From assembly GCF_030409635.1 (NCBI RefSeq), contig NZ_JAUFQF010000004.1, positions 778,241 through 842,240 on the forward strand: DNA of 64,000 nucleotides. The letters run 5' to 3'. Below, piece after piece: positions 54,007-63,758 of this stretch. This DNA is from Vibrio agarivorans. GTDB lineage: Bacteria > Pseudomonadota > Gammaproteobacteria > Enterobacterales > Vibrionaceae. A program made the translations under genes and the position numbers. The notes below the pieces were generated by a model. That model saw nothing but the letters and a program-made list of their open reading frames with translations, did not search any database and had not been told where the DNA came from. How positions within the stretch are numbered: position 1 is the stretch's first letter; every line of letters starts with the position of its first letter.

Positions 54007-56178
54007 TTACAACTTTTCAAGTTTGGCGTATGCGGTCACCAACCACTTAATCCCTTCACCATTAAAGGCCACTTGAACACGGCTTTGTGGGCCACTGCCT
54101 TCAAAGTTGATGATCGTACCTTCACCAAATTTTGGATGCATGACTCGCGAGCCTAACGTAAAGCCTGTTTCATTAAAGTTCTCTTTTACCGCTGTTTGGC
54201 TAAAGCGACCGCTTGTGGCGGGACGGCTTACTTGCGCTTTCATGCGCACTTCATCAAGACACTTCTCGGGCAATTCACGGATAAAGCGCGAAGGCTTATG
54301 GTATTTGTCTTGGCCATACAAGCGACGCATCTCCGCGTAAGTAATATAAAGCTTTTGCATGGCTCGAGTCATACCGACATAGCAAAGGCGACGCTCTTCC
54401 TCTAGACGCCCAGCCTCTTCAGCTGACATCTGACTCGGGAACATACCCTCTTCAACCCCCACCATAAACACCAATGGGAATTCCAAGCCTTTGGCACTAT
54501 GCAAGGTCATCAGCTGAACAGCATCTTCAAACTCATCGGCTTGGCCTTCGCCTGCTTCAAGAGCGGCATGAGTTAAGAATGCAGTCAGCATGCTCATCTC
54601 ATCAGCTTCTTCTGGCTTCTCAAACTGGCGAGTCGCCGTCACAAGTTCTTCCAAGTTCTCAATGCGAGCTTTCGACTTTTCGCCTTTTTCTTGCTCATAC
54701 ATCGCAAACAAGCCCGAGTATTTGATCACATGGTCTGTCTGAGAGTGCAGTGACATTTCATCGGTGTCATCTTCAAGCGCATTGATAAGCTCAATAAAGC
54801 GACTCAACGCACCAGATGCTCGCCCTGGAAGCACCTGTTCATCAAGCAGTGCTTTACTCGCATCCCACATGGTACAACCACGTTCACGTGCCGCGAGACG
54901 AATCGTCTCGAGCGTCTTATCGCCCAGCCCACGTGTTGGGGTATTCACCACTCGCTCGAATGCCGCATCGTCATTGCGATTGGCCATCAGGCGAAGATAG
55001 CTGAGTGCATCTTTGATCTCTTGGCGCTCGAAGAATCGCATGCCACCATAAATTCGATACGGTAAGCCTGCTTGAATTAACGCTTCTTCCAGCACACGAG
55101 ATTGTGCGTTATTTCGATACAGCATCGCTGCGTCATTCAGCACGCCACCCTTATCTTGCCACTCTTTAATCTTGTTCACGGCAAAACGTGCTTCATCGAG
55201 TTCGTTGTAAGCAGAGTAAACCGAGATCGGCTCGCCTTCTTTACCATCCGTCCACAACTCTTTACCCATACGCTCTGTATTATTGGCAATTAGTGTATTA
55301 GAGGCTTCCAATATCGTTTTGGTCGAGCGGTAGTTTTGCTCTAATCGAATCGTATTCACACTTGGAAATTCCAAGGTGAATTTCTCGATATTCTCAATCT
55401 TCGCACCGCGCCAACCATAAATGGATTGGTCATCATCACCGACAATCATGACATGACTATCAGGCCCGGCCATCATACGCAGCCATGCATACTGAATGTT
55501 GTTGGTATCTTGGAATTCGTCCACCAAGATGTGTTTAAAGCGTGCTTGGTAGTGCTCACGAATGTGCTTTTTATCACGCAGCAGCTCATGAGCCCTTAAC
55601 AGGATTTCAGCAAAGTCGACCAAGCCCGCACGGTCACAGGCTTCTTGGTAAGCAGAATAAAGCTGTAAATAGGTTTGAGTAATTGGATCATGGTAGGCGT
55701 CAATGTGATTTGGGCGTAAACCCTCGTCTTTCTTGCCGTTAATCCACCACGAGACCTGACGTGCCGGCCACTGCTTCTCATCGAGATTTTGCGCTTTAAT
55801 CAAGCGCTTTAGCAGACGTTGCTGGTCATCACTATCGATGATTTGGAAATCTTCCGGCAGCTTTGCGTCAAGATAATGGGCACGCAGAATTCGGTGGCAA
55901 ATACCATGGAACGTGCCATTCCACATGCCCGAAGCACTACCCATCATGAGCTCTTCAATACGACCACGCATCTCTGCTGCCGCCTTATTGGTAAAGGTCA
56001 CTGACATGATAGAGAACGGTGAGGCTTGCTCTACCGACATCAACCACGCAATACGGTGAACAAGAACACGAGTTTTACCACTCCCCGCCCCTGCGAGAAT
56101 CAGCAAATTTTCTAGAGGTGCGGCAACGGCTTCACGCTGCTTGTCGTTTAGACCATCGAGCAATAAGGAAGGATCCAT
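54007..56178 (-). CDS. uvrD: DNA helicase II UvrD
   Basis: Superfamily 1 helicase for nucleotide excision and mismatch repair. The 723-residue length matches E. coli (720). LILAGAGSGKTRVLVHRIAWL (motif I), VDEFQDTNNIQYAWL (motif II), GDDDQSIYGWRGA (III), TLHSAKGLEFPLVF (V) and YVGMTRAMQKL (VI) are in order. A LexA-like box lies 11-30 bp upstream of the start. Confidence 0.97.
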   Translation of the reverse strand: MDPSLLLDGLNDKQREAVAAPLENLLILAGAGSGKTRVLVHRIAWLMSVEQASPFSIMSVTFTNKAAAEMRGRIEELMMGSASGMWNGTFHGICHRILRAHYLDAKLPEDFQIIDSDDQQRLLKRLIKAQNLDEKQWPARQVSWWINGKKDEGLRPNHIDAYHDPITQTYLQLYSAYQEACDRAGLVDFAEILLRAHELLRDKKHIREHYQARFKHILVDEFQDTNNIQYAWLRMMAGPDSHVMIVGDDDQSIYGWRGAKIENIEKFTLEFPSVNTIRLEQNYRSTKTILEASNTLIANNTERMGKELWTDGKEGEPISVYSAYNELDEARFAVNKIKEWQDKGGVLNDAAMLYRNNAQSRVLEEALIQAGLPYRIYGGMRFFERQEIKDALSYLRLMANRNDDAAFERVVNTPTRGLGDKTLETIRLAARERGCTMWDASKALLDEQVLPGRASGALSRFIELINALEDDTDEMSLHSQTDHVIKYSGLFAMYEQEKGEKSKARIENLEELVTATRQFEKPEEADEMSMLTAFLTHAALEAGEGQADEFEDAVQLMTLHSAKGLEFPLVFMVGVEEGMFPSQMSAEEAGRLEEERRLCYVGMTRAMQKLYITYAEMRRLYGQDKYHKPSRFIRELPEKCLDEVRMKAQVSRPATSGRFSQTAVKENFNETGFTLGSRVMHPKFGEGTIINFEGSGPQSRVQVAFNGEGIKWLVTAYAKLEKL

Positions 56179-56188
56179 GATGTCTACT

Positions 56189-56208
56189 TACTGGTTATTT
56201 ATACATAA
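56189..56208. promoter_or_regulatory. Candidate LexA box upstream of uvrD
   Basis: TACTGGTTATTTATACATAA matches the LexA consensus TACTGTATATATATACAGTA at 15 of 20 positions; it has the CTG half but CAT instead of CAG in the other. It lies just before the uvrD start, as in E. coli where uvrD is SOS-induced. Confidence 0.45.
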
Positions 56209-56439
56209 AAGTAGATTATAACGTAATCACAGCGGATATTTGAGGCACTAATTGCAGATTTTTTTGTGACTTTTTAACTGCATCATTTCAGACAGTTAGC
56301 GATTAACCATGCCTTGGTTGTGATCTTTTTGTTAACGGGAACGAAATTTTTCGCCAGTAATACCTATCTTGTTCATTAAGCAGCTTGGGGAATTATTAAC
56401 CAGCCTGCCAATACAAAGTAAAGGAAACTATCAGAGGAA

Positions 56440-56706
56440 ATGATGATGAAAAAGTCTAATCTAGCCGTTACAGCCGCAGTTACAGGTCTACTTGCTCTAG
56501 GCGGCACAATGCTTACCGCCGCTCCCGCCGTCGCAATGGACAAAGAGAAATGCTATGGCGTTGCCAAAGCCGGTAAAAATGACTGTGCAACCAAATCGAG
56601 CTCTTGTGCTGGTACATCTAAAGAAGATAACCAATCTGATGCGTTTGTCGTTGTACCGAAAGGGCTATGTGACAAGTTAACTGGTGGTAGTACTCAATCA
56701 TCATAA
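56440..56706 (+). CDS. bufA: Bufferin-type precursor peptide (DUF2282, BufA1-like)
   Basis: An 88-residue precursor. Signal peptide [18 protein letters not shown]... ends at about AVA (residue 32); the mature part has four Cys (38, 49, 56, 77) in [24 protein letters not shown] and [13 protein letters not shown], the typical DUF2282 pattern. In characterised systems such precursors are modified at Cys by the adjacent DUF692 iron enzyme and exported as copper-binding bufferins. Three tandem ATGs start the frame; AGAGG at 56433-56437 fits the second or third best. First gene of the operon, with a strong hairpin after it. No sigma-factor gene is adjacent. Confidence 0.88.
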   Translation: MMMKKSNLAVTAAVTGLLALGGTMLTAAPAVAMDKEKCYGVAKAGKNDCATKSSSCAGTSKEDNQSDAFVVVPKGLCDKLTGGSTQSS

Positions 56707-56718
56707 CTCAGTGAGTCT

Positions 56719-56750
56719 AGGAAGTGGTTGATGCTCAACAACCACTTCCT
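56719..56750 (+). promoter_or_regulatory. Strong hairpin between bufA and bufB
   Basis: AGGAAGTGGTTG (56719-56730) pairs perfectly with CAACCACTTCCT (56739-56750), a 12-bp stem with an 8-base loop. No T-run follows. Likely to protect the precursor message or attenuate transcription so that precursor exceeds enzyme. Confidence 0.75.
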
Positions 56751-56796
56751 CCACCTTATCTCTCTCTGCTCTACTCTCTTGAATCAAGGATGTCGC

Positions 56797-57693
56797 ATGC
56801 CAATTCATGACGCCGCAAATTCTAACCCTGAAAAGCTGATTGGTGTGGGACTGCGCCATCCTCATATGCGCCACTTTAGCCAAGAAAAAACCAACGCAGG
56901 GTGGCTAGAGATACACAGTGAAAACTACTTTCAGCCGCACTCGGTCGCCAGACAACAACTGAGAGGCATTGCCCAACACTATCCCATAAGTTGTCATGGT
57001 GTCGGTTTATCACTAGGTAGCGTTGAGAGAGTCAACCCACAACACCTACTACATCTAAAAAATCTCGTTGATGAACTCAACCCCATTTTGATTTCCGATC
57101 ATTTGAGCTGGAGTCAATCGGGAGGACATCACTTTAATGATTTGCTCCCCCTCCCCTATACTGAGGAAGCATTGCAGGTATTCTGCCGCAATGTGCTCGA
57201 TGTTCAAGACACTTTAGGGCGAGCTATTTTGATTGAAAACCCATCAAGCTACCTTGCCTTTCAACACTCGACAATCAATGAGTGGGATTTTTTAGCTGAA
57301 GTCCACCAGCGCACTGACTGTCGTTTACTGCTCGACCTGAACAACATTCATGTCTCTGCATTCAATCATAACTTTGATCGCCATGAGTACATTCAAGGTA
57401 TTCCTTTGAATGCAGTAGATGAGATTCACCTTGCTGGCTTTACTGTAAAAACGCTTGAGCAAGGCGAGATATGGATTGATACCCACAGTCACCCTGTAAG
57501 TGATGAAGTATGGGATCTCTATCGGTATTGGCTTCAAATTGCTGGACCAAGACACACTTTAATTGAGTGGGATATGGATATACCTCAGCCAGAGGTATTG
57601 CTTGATGAGGCTAGCAAGGCGCAGAGCCTACTTCTCGACGGTATTGCCTGCCAGACAATGGTCACCCAGACAGCACGAGTCATCGGAGGGTAG
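56797..57693 (+). CDS. bufB: DUF692 multinuclear non-haem iron oxidase (BufB-like)
   Basis: About 298 residues from ATG 56797 (MPIHDAANSNPEKLIGVGL, with AAGGA upstream); a longer frame to 56728 would overlap the hairpin. The TIM-barrel metal ligands of the MNIO/DUF692 family are all visible: LEIHSENYF (His 40, Glu 42), ISDHLSW (Asp 101, His 102), LIENPSSY (Glu 147), LLDLNNIHVS (Asp 180, Asn 183, His 185), EIHLAG (His 211), DTHSHPV (Asp 228, His 230, His 232) and LIEWD. Such enzymes convert Cys of the precursor to thiooxazole or oxazolone-type groups. Two bases before bufC. Confidence 0.92.
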   Translation: MPIHDAANSNPEKLIGVGLRHPHMRHFSQEKTNAGWLEIHSENYFQPHSVARQQLRGIAQHYPISCHGVGLSLGSVERVNPQHLLHLKNLVDELNPILISDHLSWSQSGGHHFNDLLPLPYTEEALQVFCRNVLDVQDTLGRAILIENPSSYLAFQHSTINEWDFLAEVHQRTDCRLLLDLNNIHVSAFNHNFDRHEYIQGIPLNAVDEIHLAGFTVKTLEQGEIWIDTHSHPVSDEVWDLYRYWLQIAGPRHTLIEWDMDIPQPEVLLDEASKAQSLLLDGIACQTMVTQTARVIGG

Positions 57694-57694
57694 T

Positions 57695-58450
57695 ATGGAG
57701 CTTGGTCAATTACAGTCTCAATTTGCTCGCGCACTGCACTATCAAGCAAATGGAGAGGAGTGCAACATTGTCAGTAATCATTTCACTGCTGACGATCGCC
57801 TCCAAATCTATCGCAATAACTTTATCATCAGCCTCAGTGAGGTCTTGTCTGCAACATACCCAATAGTCGAGCTATTAGTTGGTGAGGAGTGCTTCTGCCA
57901 ACTCGCCCGTCACCACATACTTCATTACCCGTTAACCCAATGTGATGTGAGTGATTACGGCGATCATTTTACCGAGACTCTGGAACATTTTCCGACTGTG
58001 ATTGAGGCTGCGCCCTATCTTCCCGAGGTCGCACAGTTTGAATGGTCAATGGATACTGCTTTTCATCGAGCGGGTTATCCAATTGGCGATAACGTTCATC
58101 AAGTGCATGCACTCGCTGAGCTTAGCCCTGAGCAACAAGGAGACGTTGTCTTACAGCTTTACCCTTCGGTGCAGTTAATCTCAAGTTCCTATGCTCTATT
58201 TGAGTTGTACAACGCAGTACAAAACAACTGCTTTGACTCATTGGATATTCACTCGCCTCAACAGGGCGTGATATTAGCCTTACCCAATGGCCATCGCACA
58301 CCCATGGCTATCGACCCTGAGGTTTTTAAACTGATTGATTGTATTCATCAACAGATGCCACTCGGTCTAATACCACCTAACCTGCTTACTCATCTCAATG
58401 TACTGATGGAAAAGGCGCTTGTCGCTGGATTTACGCTGGATAACAAATAA
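57695..58450 (+). CDS. bufC: DUF2063 partner protein of the MNIO enzyme (BufC-like)
   Basis: About 251 residues from ATG 57695 (MELGQLQSQFARALHYQ; CGGAGGG upstream). The N-terminal helical DUF2063 domain has DRLQIYRNNFIISLSEVLSATYPIVELLVGEECF, diagnostic for the family; the C-terminal part is a winged-helix-like domain. In bufferin and methanobactin-type systems, the DUF2063/MbnC-like protein helps present the precursor to the DUF692 enzyme. The ATG is two bases after the bufB stop; co-translation is expected. Confidence 0.9.
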   Translation: MELGQLQSQFARALHYQANGEECNIVSNHFTADDRLQIYRNNFIISLSEVLSATYPIVELLVGEECFCQLARHHILHYPLTQCDVSDYGDHFTETLEHFPTVIEAAPYLPEVAQFEWSMDTAFHRAGYPIGDNVHQVHALAELSPEQQGDVVLQLYPSVQLISSSYALFELYNAVQNNCFDSLDIHSPQQGVILALPNGHRTPMAIDPEVFKLIDCIHQQMPLGLIPPNLLTHLNVLMEKALVAGFTLDNK

Positions 58451-58468
58451 TGAGAAGGACACGAGATT

Positions 58469-58921
58469 ATGCCTAATTTAAAAAGCCAAATAGAAAGCTA
58501 CGACTCTTTAGTAGATAAGCTCCAAGCCATATTCGTCCCTCTATTATTGCTATTTTGCCGCTTATGGGTCGCGTGGGTGTTCTTTAACTCTGGCCTTGTC
58601 AAAATCGCATCTTGGGACAGTACCTTGTTCCTATTCGAATACGAGTACCAAGTGCCTATCCTTCCGTGGGAAATCGCAGCTTATACAGGAACAGCCGCCG
58701 AACTGATTCTGCCGGTATTCTTGGCGATTGGTTTCTTTACCCGGCCCATGGCTGCGATTTTGTTCGTTTTCAACATTATTGCTGTCGTGTCTTACCCACT
58801 TCTTTGGGAGAAGGGCTTCTATGATCACCAATTGTGGGGGCTAATGATATTGGTCGTGATTGTTTGGGGGGCAGGACCGCTCTCTGCTGATGGACAGATC
58901 AGGCGTGTCATGGATAAATAA
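58469..58921 (+). CDS. DoxX-family membrane protein of the buf operon
   Basis: 150 residues with four membrane segments. LFCRLWVAWVFFNSGLVKIASWDSTLFLFEYEY and LPVFLAIGFFTRPMAAILF are DoxX patterns. It is often the fourth gene of DUF2282-DUF692-DUF2063 operons; the role is unknown, perhaps membrane redox or export support. It lies 18 bp after bufC; a terminator follows 4 bp after its stop. Confidence 0.88.
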   Translation: MPNLKSQIESYDSLVDKLQAIFVPLLLLFCRLWVAWVFFNSGLVKIASWDSTLFLFEYEYQVPILPWEIAAYTGTAAELILPVFLAIGFFTRPMAAILFVFNIIAVVSYPLLWEKGFYDHQLWGLMILVVIVWGAGPLSADGQIRRVMDK

Positions 58922-58924
58922 ACA

Positions 58925-58954
58925 AAAAGAGCTAATCAAACGATGAGCTCTTTT
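58925..58954. terminator. Bidirectional terminator between the buf operon and prlC
   Basis: AAAAGAGCT and AGCTCTTTT form a 9-bp stem that provides A/T flanks on both sides. Confidence 0.82.
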
Positions 58955-58974
58955 CATTAGATTAAACGAAAAAT

Positions 58975-61017
58975 CTACGCCGAGATACCCGAGTGGCGCA
59001 GCAGAGCGTCAATCTGTGGCTCACGACCTCGGAAGCGTTTAAACAGCTCCATTGGCTCTTCACTACCACCCATCTCAAGGATGTTGTTCAAGAAACTTGC
59101 ACCAGTTTCTTTGTTGAAGATACCCTCCTCTTCAAAACGAGAGAATGCATCTGAAGACAACACTTCCGCCCATAGGTAGCTGTAGTAACCCGCGCTGTAA
59201 CCACCCGCAAAGATATGACTAAAACTATGTGAGAAGCGATTCCACTCTAGGCTTGGTAGTACCGCTACCTTGCCTTTTACATCTGCCAACGTCTCAAGGA
59301 CTTTTGGCCCAACTTCAGGATCAAATTCAGTGTGCAGAGTAAAATCGAACAAACCAAACTCAAGCTGACGCAGAATAAACATGGCTGACTGGAAGTTCTT
59401 CGCTGCCAACATCTTATCCAACATCTCTTTTGGCAATGGCTCGCCAGTCTCATAATGACCAGAGATAAACGCCAACGCCTCCTCTTCCCAGCACCAGTTT
59501 TCTAGGAACTGACTTGGTAACTCAACAGCATCCCAAGGCACGCCATTGATACCTGACACCGCACCCGTTTCAACCTGTGTCAGCATATGATGGATACCGT
59601 GACCAAACTCATGGAACAAAGTCACCACTTCATCGTGAGTAAATAGCGCCGGTTTATCACCCACTGGACGGTTAAAGTTACACGTTAAGTAAGCAACGGG
59701 TGATTGCAGTTCACCTTGAGCGTTGATGCGACGAACACGACATTCATCCATCCATGCACCACCACGTTTATGTTCACGAGCGTAGAGATCGAGATAGAAG
59801 CTACCACGCAATTGCTCACTCACATCAAAGATGTCAAAGAAGCGTACTGAAGAGTGCCAAGTCTCCACACCCTCGCGCTCTTTCACACTCATACCAAACA
59901 CGCGGTTTAGAACCTCAAACAGACCGCTGACGACTTTGCTTTCTGGGAAGTAAGGACGGAGCTCTTCATCAGAGATTTGGAATAGGTGCTGCTTTTGCTT
60001 TTCGCTGTAGTAAGCGATATCCCAAAGCTCTAAGCTATCGACACCAAACTCTTTGCTTGCAAAGCTACGCAAATCTTCAACTTCACGCTCACCTTGAGTT
60101 TTCGCTTTTGTTGCTAAGTCATTGAGAAAACCCAGAACCTGATCTGGGCTTTCAGCCATCTTAGTCGCGAGTGACTTTTCACTGAAAGTGTTGAAGCCCA
60201 ACATGCGCGCAATCTCATGGCGCAGTTTAAGCTGCTCGTTAATGATCTCAGTGTTGTCCCACTTGCCCGCATTCGGGCCACGATCCGAGGCGCGCGTCAC
60301 GTACGCTTCATACAGTTCTTTACGCAGGTCTTGATTGTCGCAATACGTCATGACTGGTAGGTAAGATGGAATATCTAAGGTCAGAAGATAACCTTCCAAC
60401 TCTTTCGCTTCTGCTGCCGCTTGTGCCGCAGCAAGTGCAGACTCCGGCATGCCTGCTAACTCCGCCACATCAGTGACATGTTTCGACCAGCCCATCGTGG
60501 CATCGAGTACATTGTTTGAAAACTGAGAACCTAGCTCTGACATTCGCTTACTGATTTCACCGTAGCGGTGCTGCTCATTGGCAGGTAAGCCAATGCCTGA
60601 CAATTCGAAGTCACGTAGTGAATCTGTGATGGTTTTCTTTTGTGCCTGAGTCAGCGTTGCAAACTCATCACTCGCTTTAATTGCCTTATAGGCTTCAAAC
60701 AGCCCTTTATGCTGACCAACCCATGTACCGTATTCAGATAACAGTGGTAGACAACTTTCATAAGCTTCACGCAACTCTTCACTGTTCACCACGGAATTCA
60801 TGTGGCTCACTGGTGACCAAATGCGACTCAAACGGTCATCGACTTGCTCAATCGGGGCAACAAGGTTTTGCCATGTCGGTCGATCATTTCCCTCCAGCAA
60901 GGCGTCTATTTTTGCACGGCAATCAGCAATAGCTTGCTCGACAGCTGGTTTCACGTGCTCTGGTTTGATCTCAGAAAAAGGGGGTAAATCGTTAAACGTC
61001 AACAATGGATTGGACAT
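58975..61017 (-). CDS. prlC: Oligopeptidase A (PrlC)
   Basis: M3-family zinc metallopeptidase of the cytoplasm that degrades short peptides including cleaved signal peptides. About 680 residues from ATG 61017 (MSNPLLTFNDLPPFSEI), chosen because AAGGA is six bases upstream; an ATG at 61023 lies directly at that sequence. LFHEFGHGIHHMLTQVE contains the HExxH-type motif as HEFGH, and the downstream ENWCWEEEAL supplies the third ligand. Divergent from rlmJ as in E. coli. Confidence 0.96.
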   Translation of the reverse strand: MSNPLLTFNDLPPFSEIKPEHVKPAVEQAIADCRAKIDALLEGNDRPTWQNLVAPIEQVDDRLSRIWSPVSHMNSVVNSEELREAYESCLPLLSEYGTWVGQHKGLFEAYKAIKASDEFATLTQAQKKTITDSLRDFELSGIGLPANEQHRYGEISKRMSELGSQFSNNVLDATMGWSKHVTDVAELAGMPESALAAAQAAAEAKELEGYLLTLDIPSYLPVMTYCDNQDLRKELYEAYVTRASDRGPNAGKWDNTEIINEQLKLRHEIARMLGFNTFSEKSLATKMAESPDQVLGFLNDLATKAKTQGEREVEDLRSFASKEFGVDSLELWDIAYYSEKQKQHLFQISDEELRPYFPESKVVSGLFEVLNRVFGMSVKEREGVETWHSSVRFFDIFDVSEQLRGSFYLDLYAREHKRGGAWMDECRVRRINAQGELQSPVAYLTCNFNRPVGDKPALFTHDEVVTLFHEFGHGIHHMLTQVETGAVSGINGVPWDAVELPSQFLENWCWEEEALAFISGHYETGEPLPKEMLDKMLAAKNFQSAMFILRQLEFGLFDFTLHTEFDPEVGPKVLETLADVKGKVAVLPSLEWNRFSHSFSHIFAGGYSAGYYSYLWAEVLSSDAFSRFEEEGIFNKETGASFLNNILEMGGSEEPMELFKRFRGREPQIDALLRHSGISA

Positions 61018-61208
61018 AATCATTCCTTGTAGTGGAAAGCTCGAATGCGGTCACGGGTTTAGAGATGCGGCACCACCATTCGACCCTCTTATTTTCATTA
61101 ATACTTATCTAAATATAGGTAGGTTCAGCAATTTTCAATAGTGGCGTATAATCGTAACTATATCTTTATTCCTAAGACACGCTCTGAGTAGCGTTTTGAG
61201 AGTCCACC

Positions 61209-62048
61209 TTGCTAAGTTATCGCCATAGTTTTCACGCCGGCAATCATGCGGATGTCGTTAAGCACATCGTACAAAGCCTCATTCTTGATGCGTTCAAGCA
61301 GAAAGATAAACCATTTGTTTATCACGACACCCATTCAGGTGTTGGCCGTTACGACTTAACTCACGAATGGTCAGAAAAAACCAGCGAGTATAAGCAAGGT
61401 ATCGCTCGTGTATGGCAACAAGATAACACGCCAGCGGATATTGAAGGTTACCTAGAGTCGATCAAAGTGCTCAACAATGGCGATGCTCTGCGCTATTACC
61501 CAGGTTCTCCTCGCGTTGCACGTGCACAAATTCGCGAACAAGACCGCATGGTATTAACCGAGCTGCACCCAAGTGACTATCCACTGCTTGAGCAAGAATT
61601 TCATCGCGATCGTCAGGTAAAAATCTTTAAAGAAGATGGCTTTAAACGCCTTAAAGCGAGCTTACCACCAAAAGAGCGTCGTGGCTTAGTGCTCATTGAC
61701 CCTCCTTATGAGCTGGCCAAAGAGTATCGAGATGTGGTGAATGCCATTGCACAAAGTTACAAGCGCTGGGCAACCGGTGTCTATGCGATTTGGTATCCAG
61801 TAGTAAACCGCCATGATATTGACGATATGCTCGAAGGATTAGAGAGTCTAGGGATCAAAAAGATCTTACAGATCGAACTAGGTGTTTCTCCCGATACTAA
61901 CGAGCGCGGCATGACTGCATCGGGCATGATCGTGATTAACCCTCCTTGGAAACTAGAAAGCCAAATGAAGGAGATTCTACCTTTCCTCAAACAGGCGATC
62001 GCACCTGCTACTGGTCATTACAAGGTCGAGTGGGTTGTTCCTGAGTAA
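61209..62048 (+). CDS. rlmJ: 23S rRNA (adenine2030-N6)-methyltransferase RlmJ
   Basis: 279 residues. The protein starts at a TTG (61209): the sequence from it, MLSYRHSFHAGNHADVVKHI, is the same as the E. coli N-terminus, which fixes the start. VYHDTHSGVGRY binds SAM and LVLIDPPYELAKEYRD carries the catalytic DPPY. Upstream of gor as in E. coli. A hairpin follows the stop. Confidence 0.95.
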   Translation: MLSYRHSFHAGNHADVVKHIVQSLILDAFKQKDKPFVYHDTHSGVGRYDLTHEWSEKTSEYKQGIARVWQQDNTPADIEGYLESIKVLNNGDALRYYPGSPRVARAQIREQDRMVLTELHPSDYPLLEQEFHRDRQVKIFKEDGFKRLKASLPPKERRGLVLIDPPYELAKEYRDVVNAIAQSYKRWATGVYAIWYPVVNRHDIDDMLEGLESLGIKKILQIELGVSPDTNERGMTASGMIVINPPWKLESQMKEILPFLKQAIAPATGHYKVEWVVPE

Positions 62049-62065
62049 CCCTTTACGCATCTAAC

Positions 62066-62093
62066 TTTCAGGCACACATCGTTGTGCCTGAAA
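62066..62093 (+). terminator. Hairpin after rlmJ
   Basis: TTTCAGGCACA and TGTGCCTGAAA form an 11-bp stem; only a weak T-tract follows. It probably ends the rlmJ message before gor. The remaining 62094-62338 holds no gene that I can see. Confidence 0.6.
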
Positions 62094-62338
62094 AGCCTTT
62101 CCCTAACTTCATTTCGTCTAATATTAGCGAGTGGCGTCTTACGTTCGCGGTCTATCAACAAGATACTCATCGTTATTAGTCATAATCAAACTCACTTTTT
62201 CCCATTAGATAAAGTTGCTAGACTCATCGTACTATTAAGGATATCGATTCCTATATGTTCAGTATTGAGTTTGGTGATTTCACCCCAATCTAGTTCTTAT
62301 AGGCAATCCACAAAATCAATAAGCTCCTGGAGAAAGTA

Positions 62339-63694
62339 ATGGCAACACATTTTGACTATATCTGTATTGGTGGCGGAAGCGGCGGTATCGCATCAGCAAA
62401 CCGCGCAGCTATGTACGGTGCAAAGGTCGCACTTATCGAAGCGCAAGACTTGGGTGGTACATGTGTAAACGTAGGTTGTGTACCGAAGAAGGTCATGTGG
62501 CATGGTGCACAAGTTGCTGAAGCGATGAACCTTTACGCTCCAGATTACGGCTTTGATGTGGATGTGAAAGGCTTTGACTGGGGTAAGCTTGTAGAAAGCC
62601 GTCAAGCTTATATCGGTCGTATTCACCAATCTTACGACCGCGTATTGGGCAACAACAAAGTGAATGTGATTAAAGGCTTCGCTAAGTTTGTTGACGAAAA
62701 AACCGTTGAAGTAAACGGCGAGCATTACACGGCTGATCACATCCTGATCGCAGTTGGTGGACGCCCTACCATTCCAAATATTCCAGGTGCTGAACACGGC
62801 ATCGACTCAAATGGCTTCTTTGATCTTGCTGAGCAACCAAAACGCGTTGCTGTGATCGGTGCAGGCTACATTGCGGTTGAAATTGCAGGTGTGTTGCACG
62901 CGCTAGGCACAGAAACCCACCTGTTCTGCCGTAAAGAGACGCCAATCCGTAGCTTTGACCCAATGATCATTGAGACACTGGTTGAAGTAATGGAAGCAGA
63001 AGGTCCTACGCTGCACAACAACTCCGTGCCAAAAGAGATCGTTAAAGAAGCCGATGGCAGCTTAACGCTTCACCTAGAAAACGGTAACAGCCAAAACGTA
63101 GACAAAGTGATTTGGGCGATAGGTCGCCATCCAGCAACGGATGCAATTAATCTCGACTCTACCGGTGTTGCGACTAATGAGCGCGGCTACATTAAGGTAG
63201 ATGAATACCAAGAAACAAACGTGAAAGGCATCTACTGTGTAGGTGACATCATGGAAGGCGGTATTGAACTAACTCCTGTTGCGGTCAAAGCAGGTCGCCA
63301 ACTTTCTGAGCGTCTGTTTAACAACAAACCCGATGCGAAAATGGACTACGACCTTGTTCCAACGGTTGTTTTCAGCCACCCACCAATCGGTACTATCGGC
63401 CTGACAACACAGGAAGCGGAAGAGCAATACGGTAAAGACAATGTGAAAGTCTACACTTCTGGCTTTACTGCGATGTACACCGCGGTAACTAAGCACCGTC
63501 AACCATGTAAGATGAAGCTAGTTTGTGCGGGTGAAGATGAGAAAGTCGTTGGTCTTCACGGCATTGGCTTCACGGTTGATGAAATGATTCAAGGCTTTGC
63601 GGTTGCAATGAAGATGGGCGCAACTAAAGCAGATTTTGATGCTGTTGTCGCCATCCACCCTACTGGCAGCGAAGAGTTCGTCACCATGAGATAG
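62339..63694 (+). CDS. gor: Glutathione reductase Gor
   Basis: NADPH-dependent flavoenzyme that keeps glutathione reduced. The 451-residue length and motifs are typical: [14 protein letters not shown] (FAD), the redox disulfide [32 protein letters not shown] (NADPH), YCVGDI and the C-terminal [20 protein letters not shown] with the active-site [20 protein letters not shown] precedes the ATG. Confidence 0.97.
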   Translation: MATHFDYICIGGGSGGIASANRAAMYGAKVALIEAQDLGGTCVNVGCVPKKVMWHGAQVAEAMNLYAPDYGFDVDVKGFDWGKLVESRQAYIGRIHQSYDRVLGNNKVNVIKGFAKFVDEKTVEVNGEHYTADHILIAVGGRPTIPNIPGAEHGIDSNGFFDLAEQPKRVAVIGAGYIAVEIAGVLHALGTETHLFCRKETPIRSFDPMIIETLVEVMEAEGPTLHNNSVPKEIVKEADGSLTLHLENGNSQNVDKVIWAIGRHPATDAINLDSTGVATNERGYIKVDEYQETNVKGIYCVGDIMEGGIELTPVAVKAGRQLSERLFNNKPDAKMDYDLVPTVVFSHPPIGTIGLTTQEAEEQYGKDNVKVYTSGFTAMYTAVTKHRQPCKMKLVCAGEDEKVVGLHGIGFTVDEMIQGFAVAMKMGATKADFDAVVAIHPTGSEEFVTMR

Positions 63695-63722
63695 GGCACA
63701 CGCCTATCTCGTCGCAATTGAT

Positions 63723-63758
63723 AAAAGCCACTGAGCAAACAAAATCTCAGTGGCTTTT
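63723..63758 (+). terminator. Rho-independent terminator of gor
   Basis: AAAAGCCACTGAG and CTCAGTGGCTTTT form a 13-bp stem, followed by CTTTAT. Confidence 0.9.
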
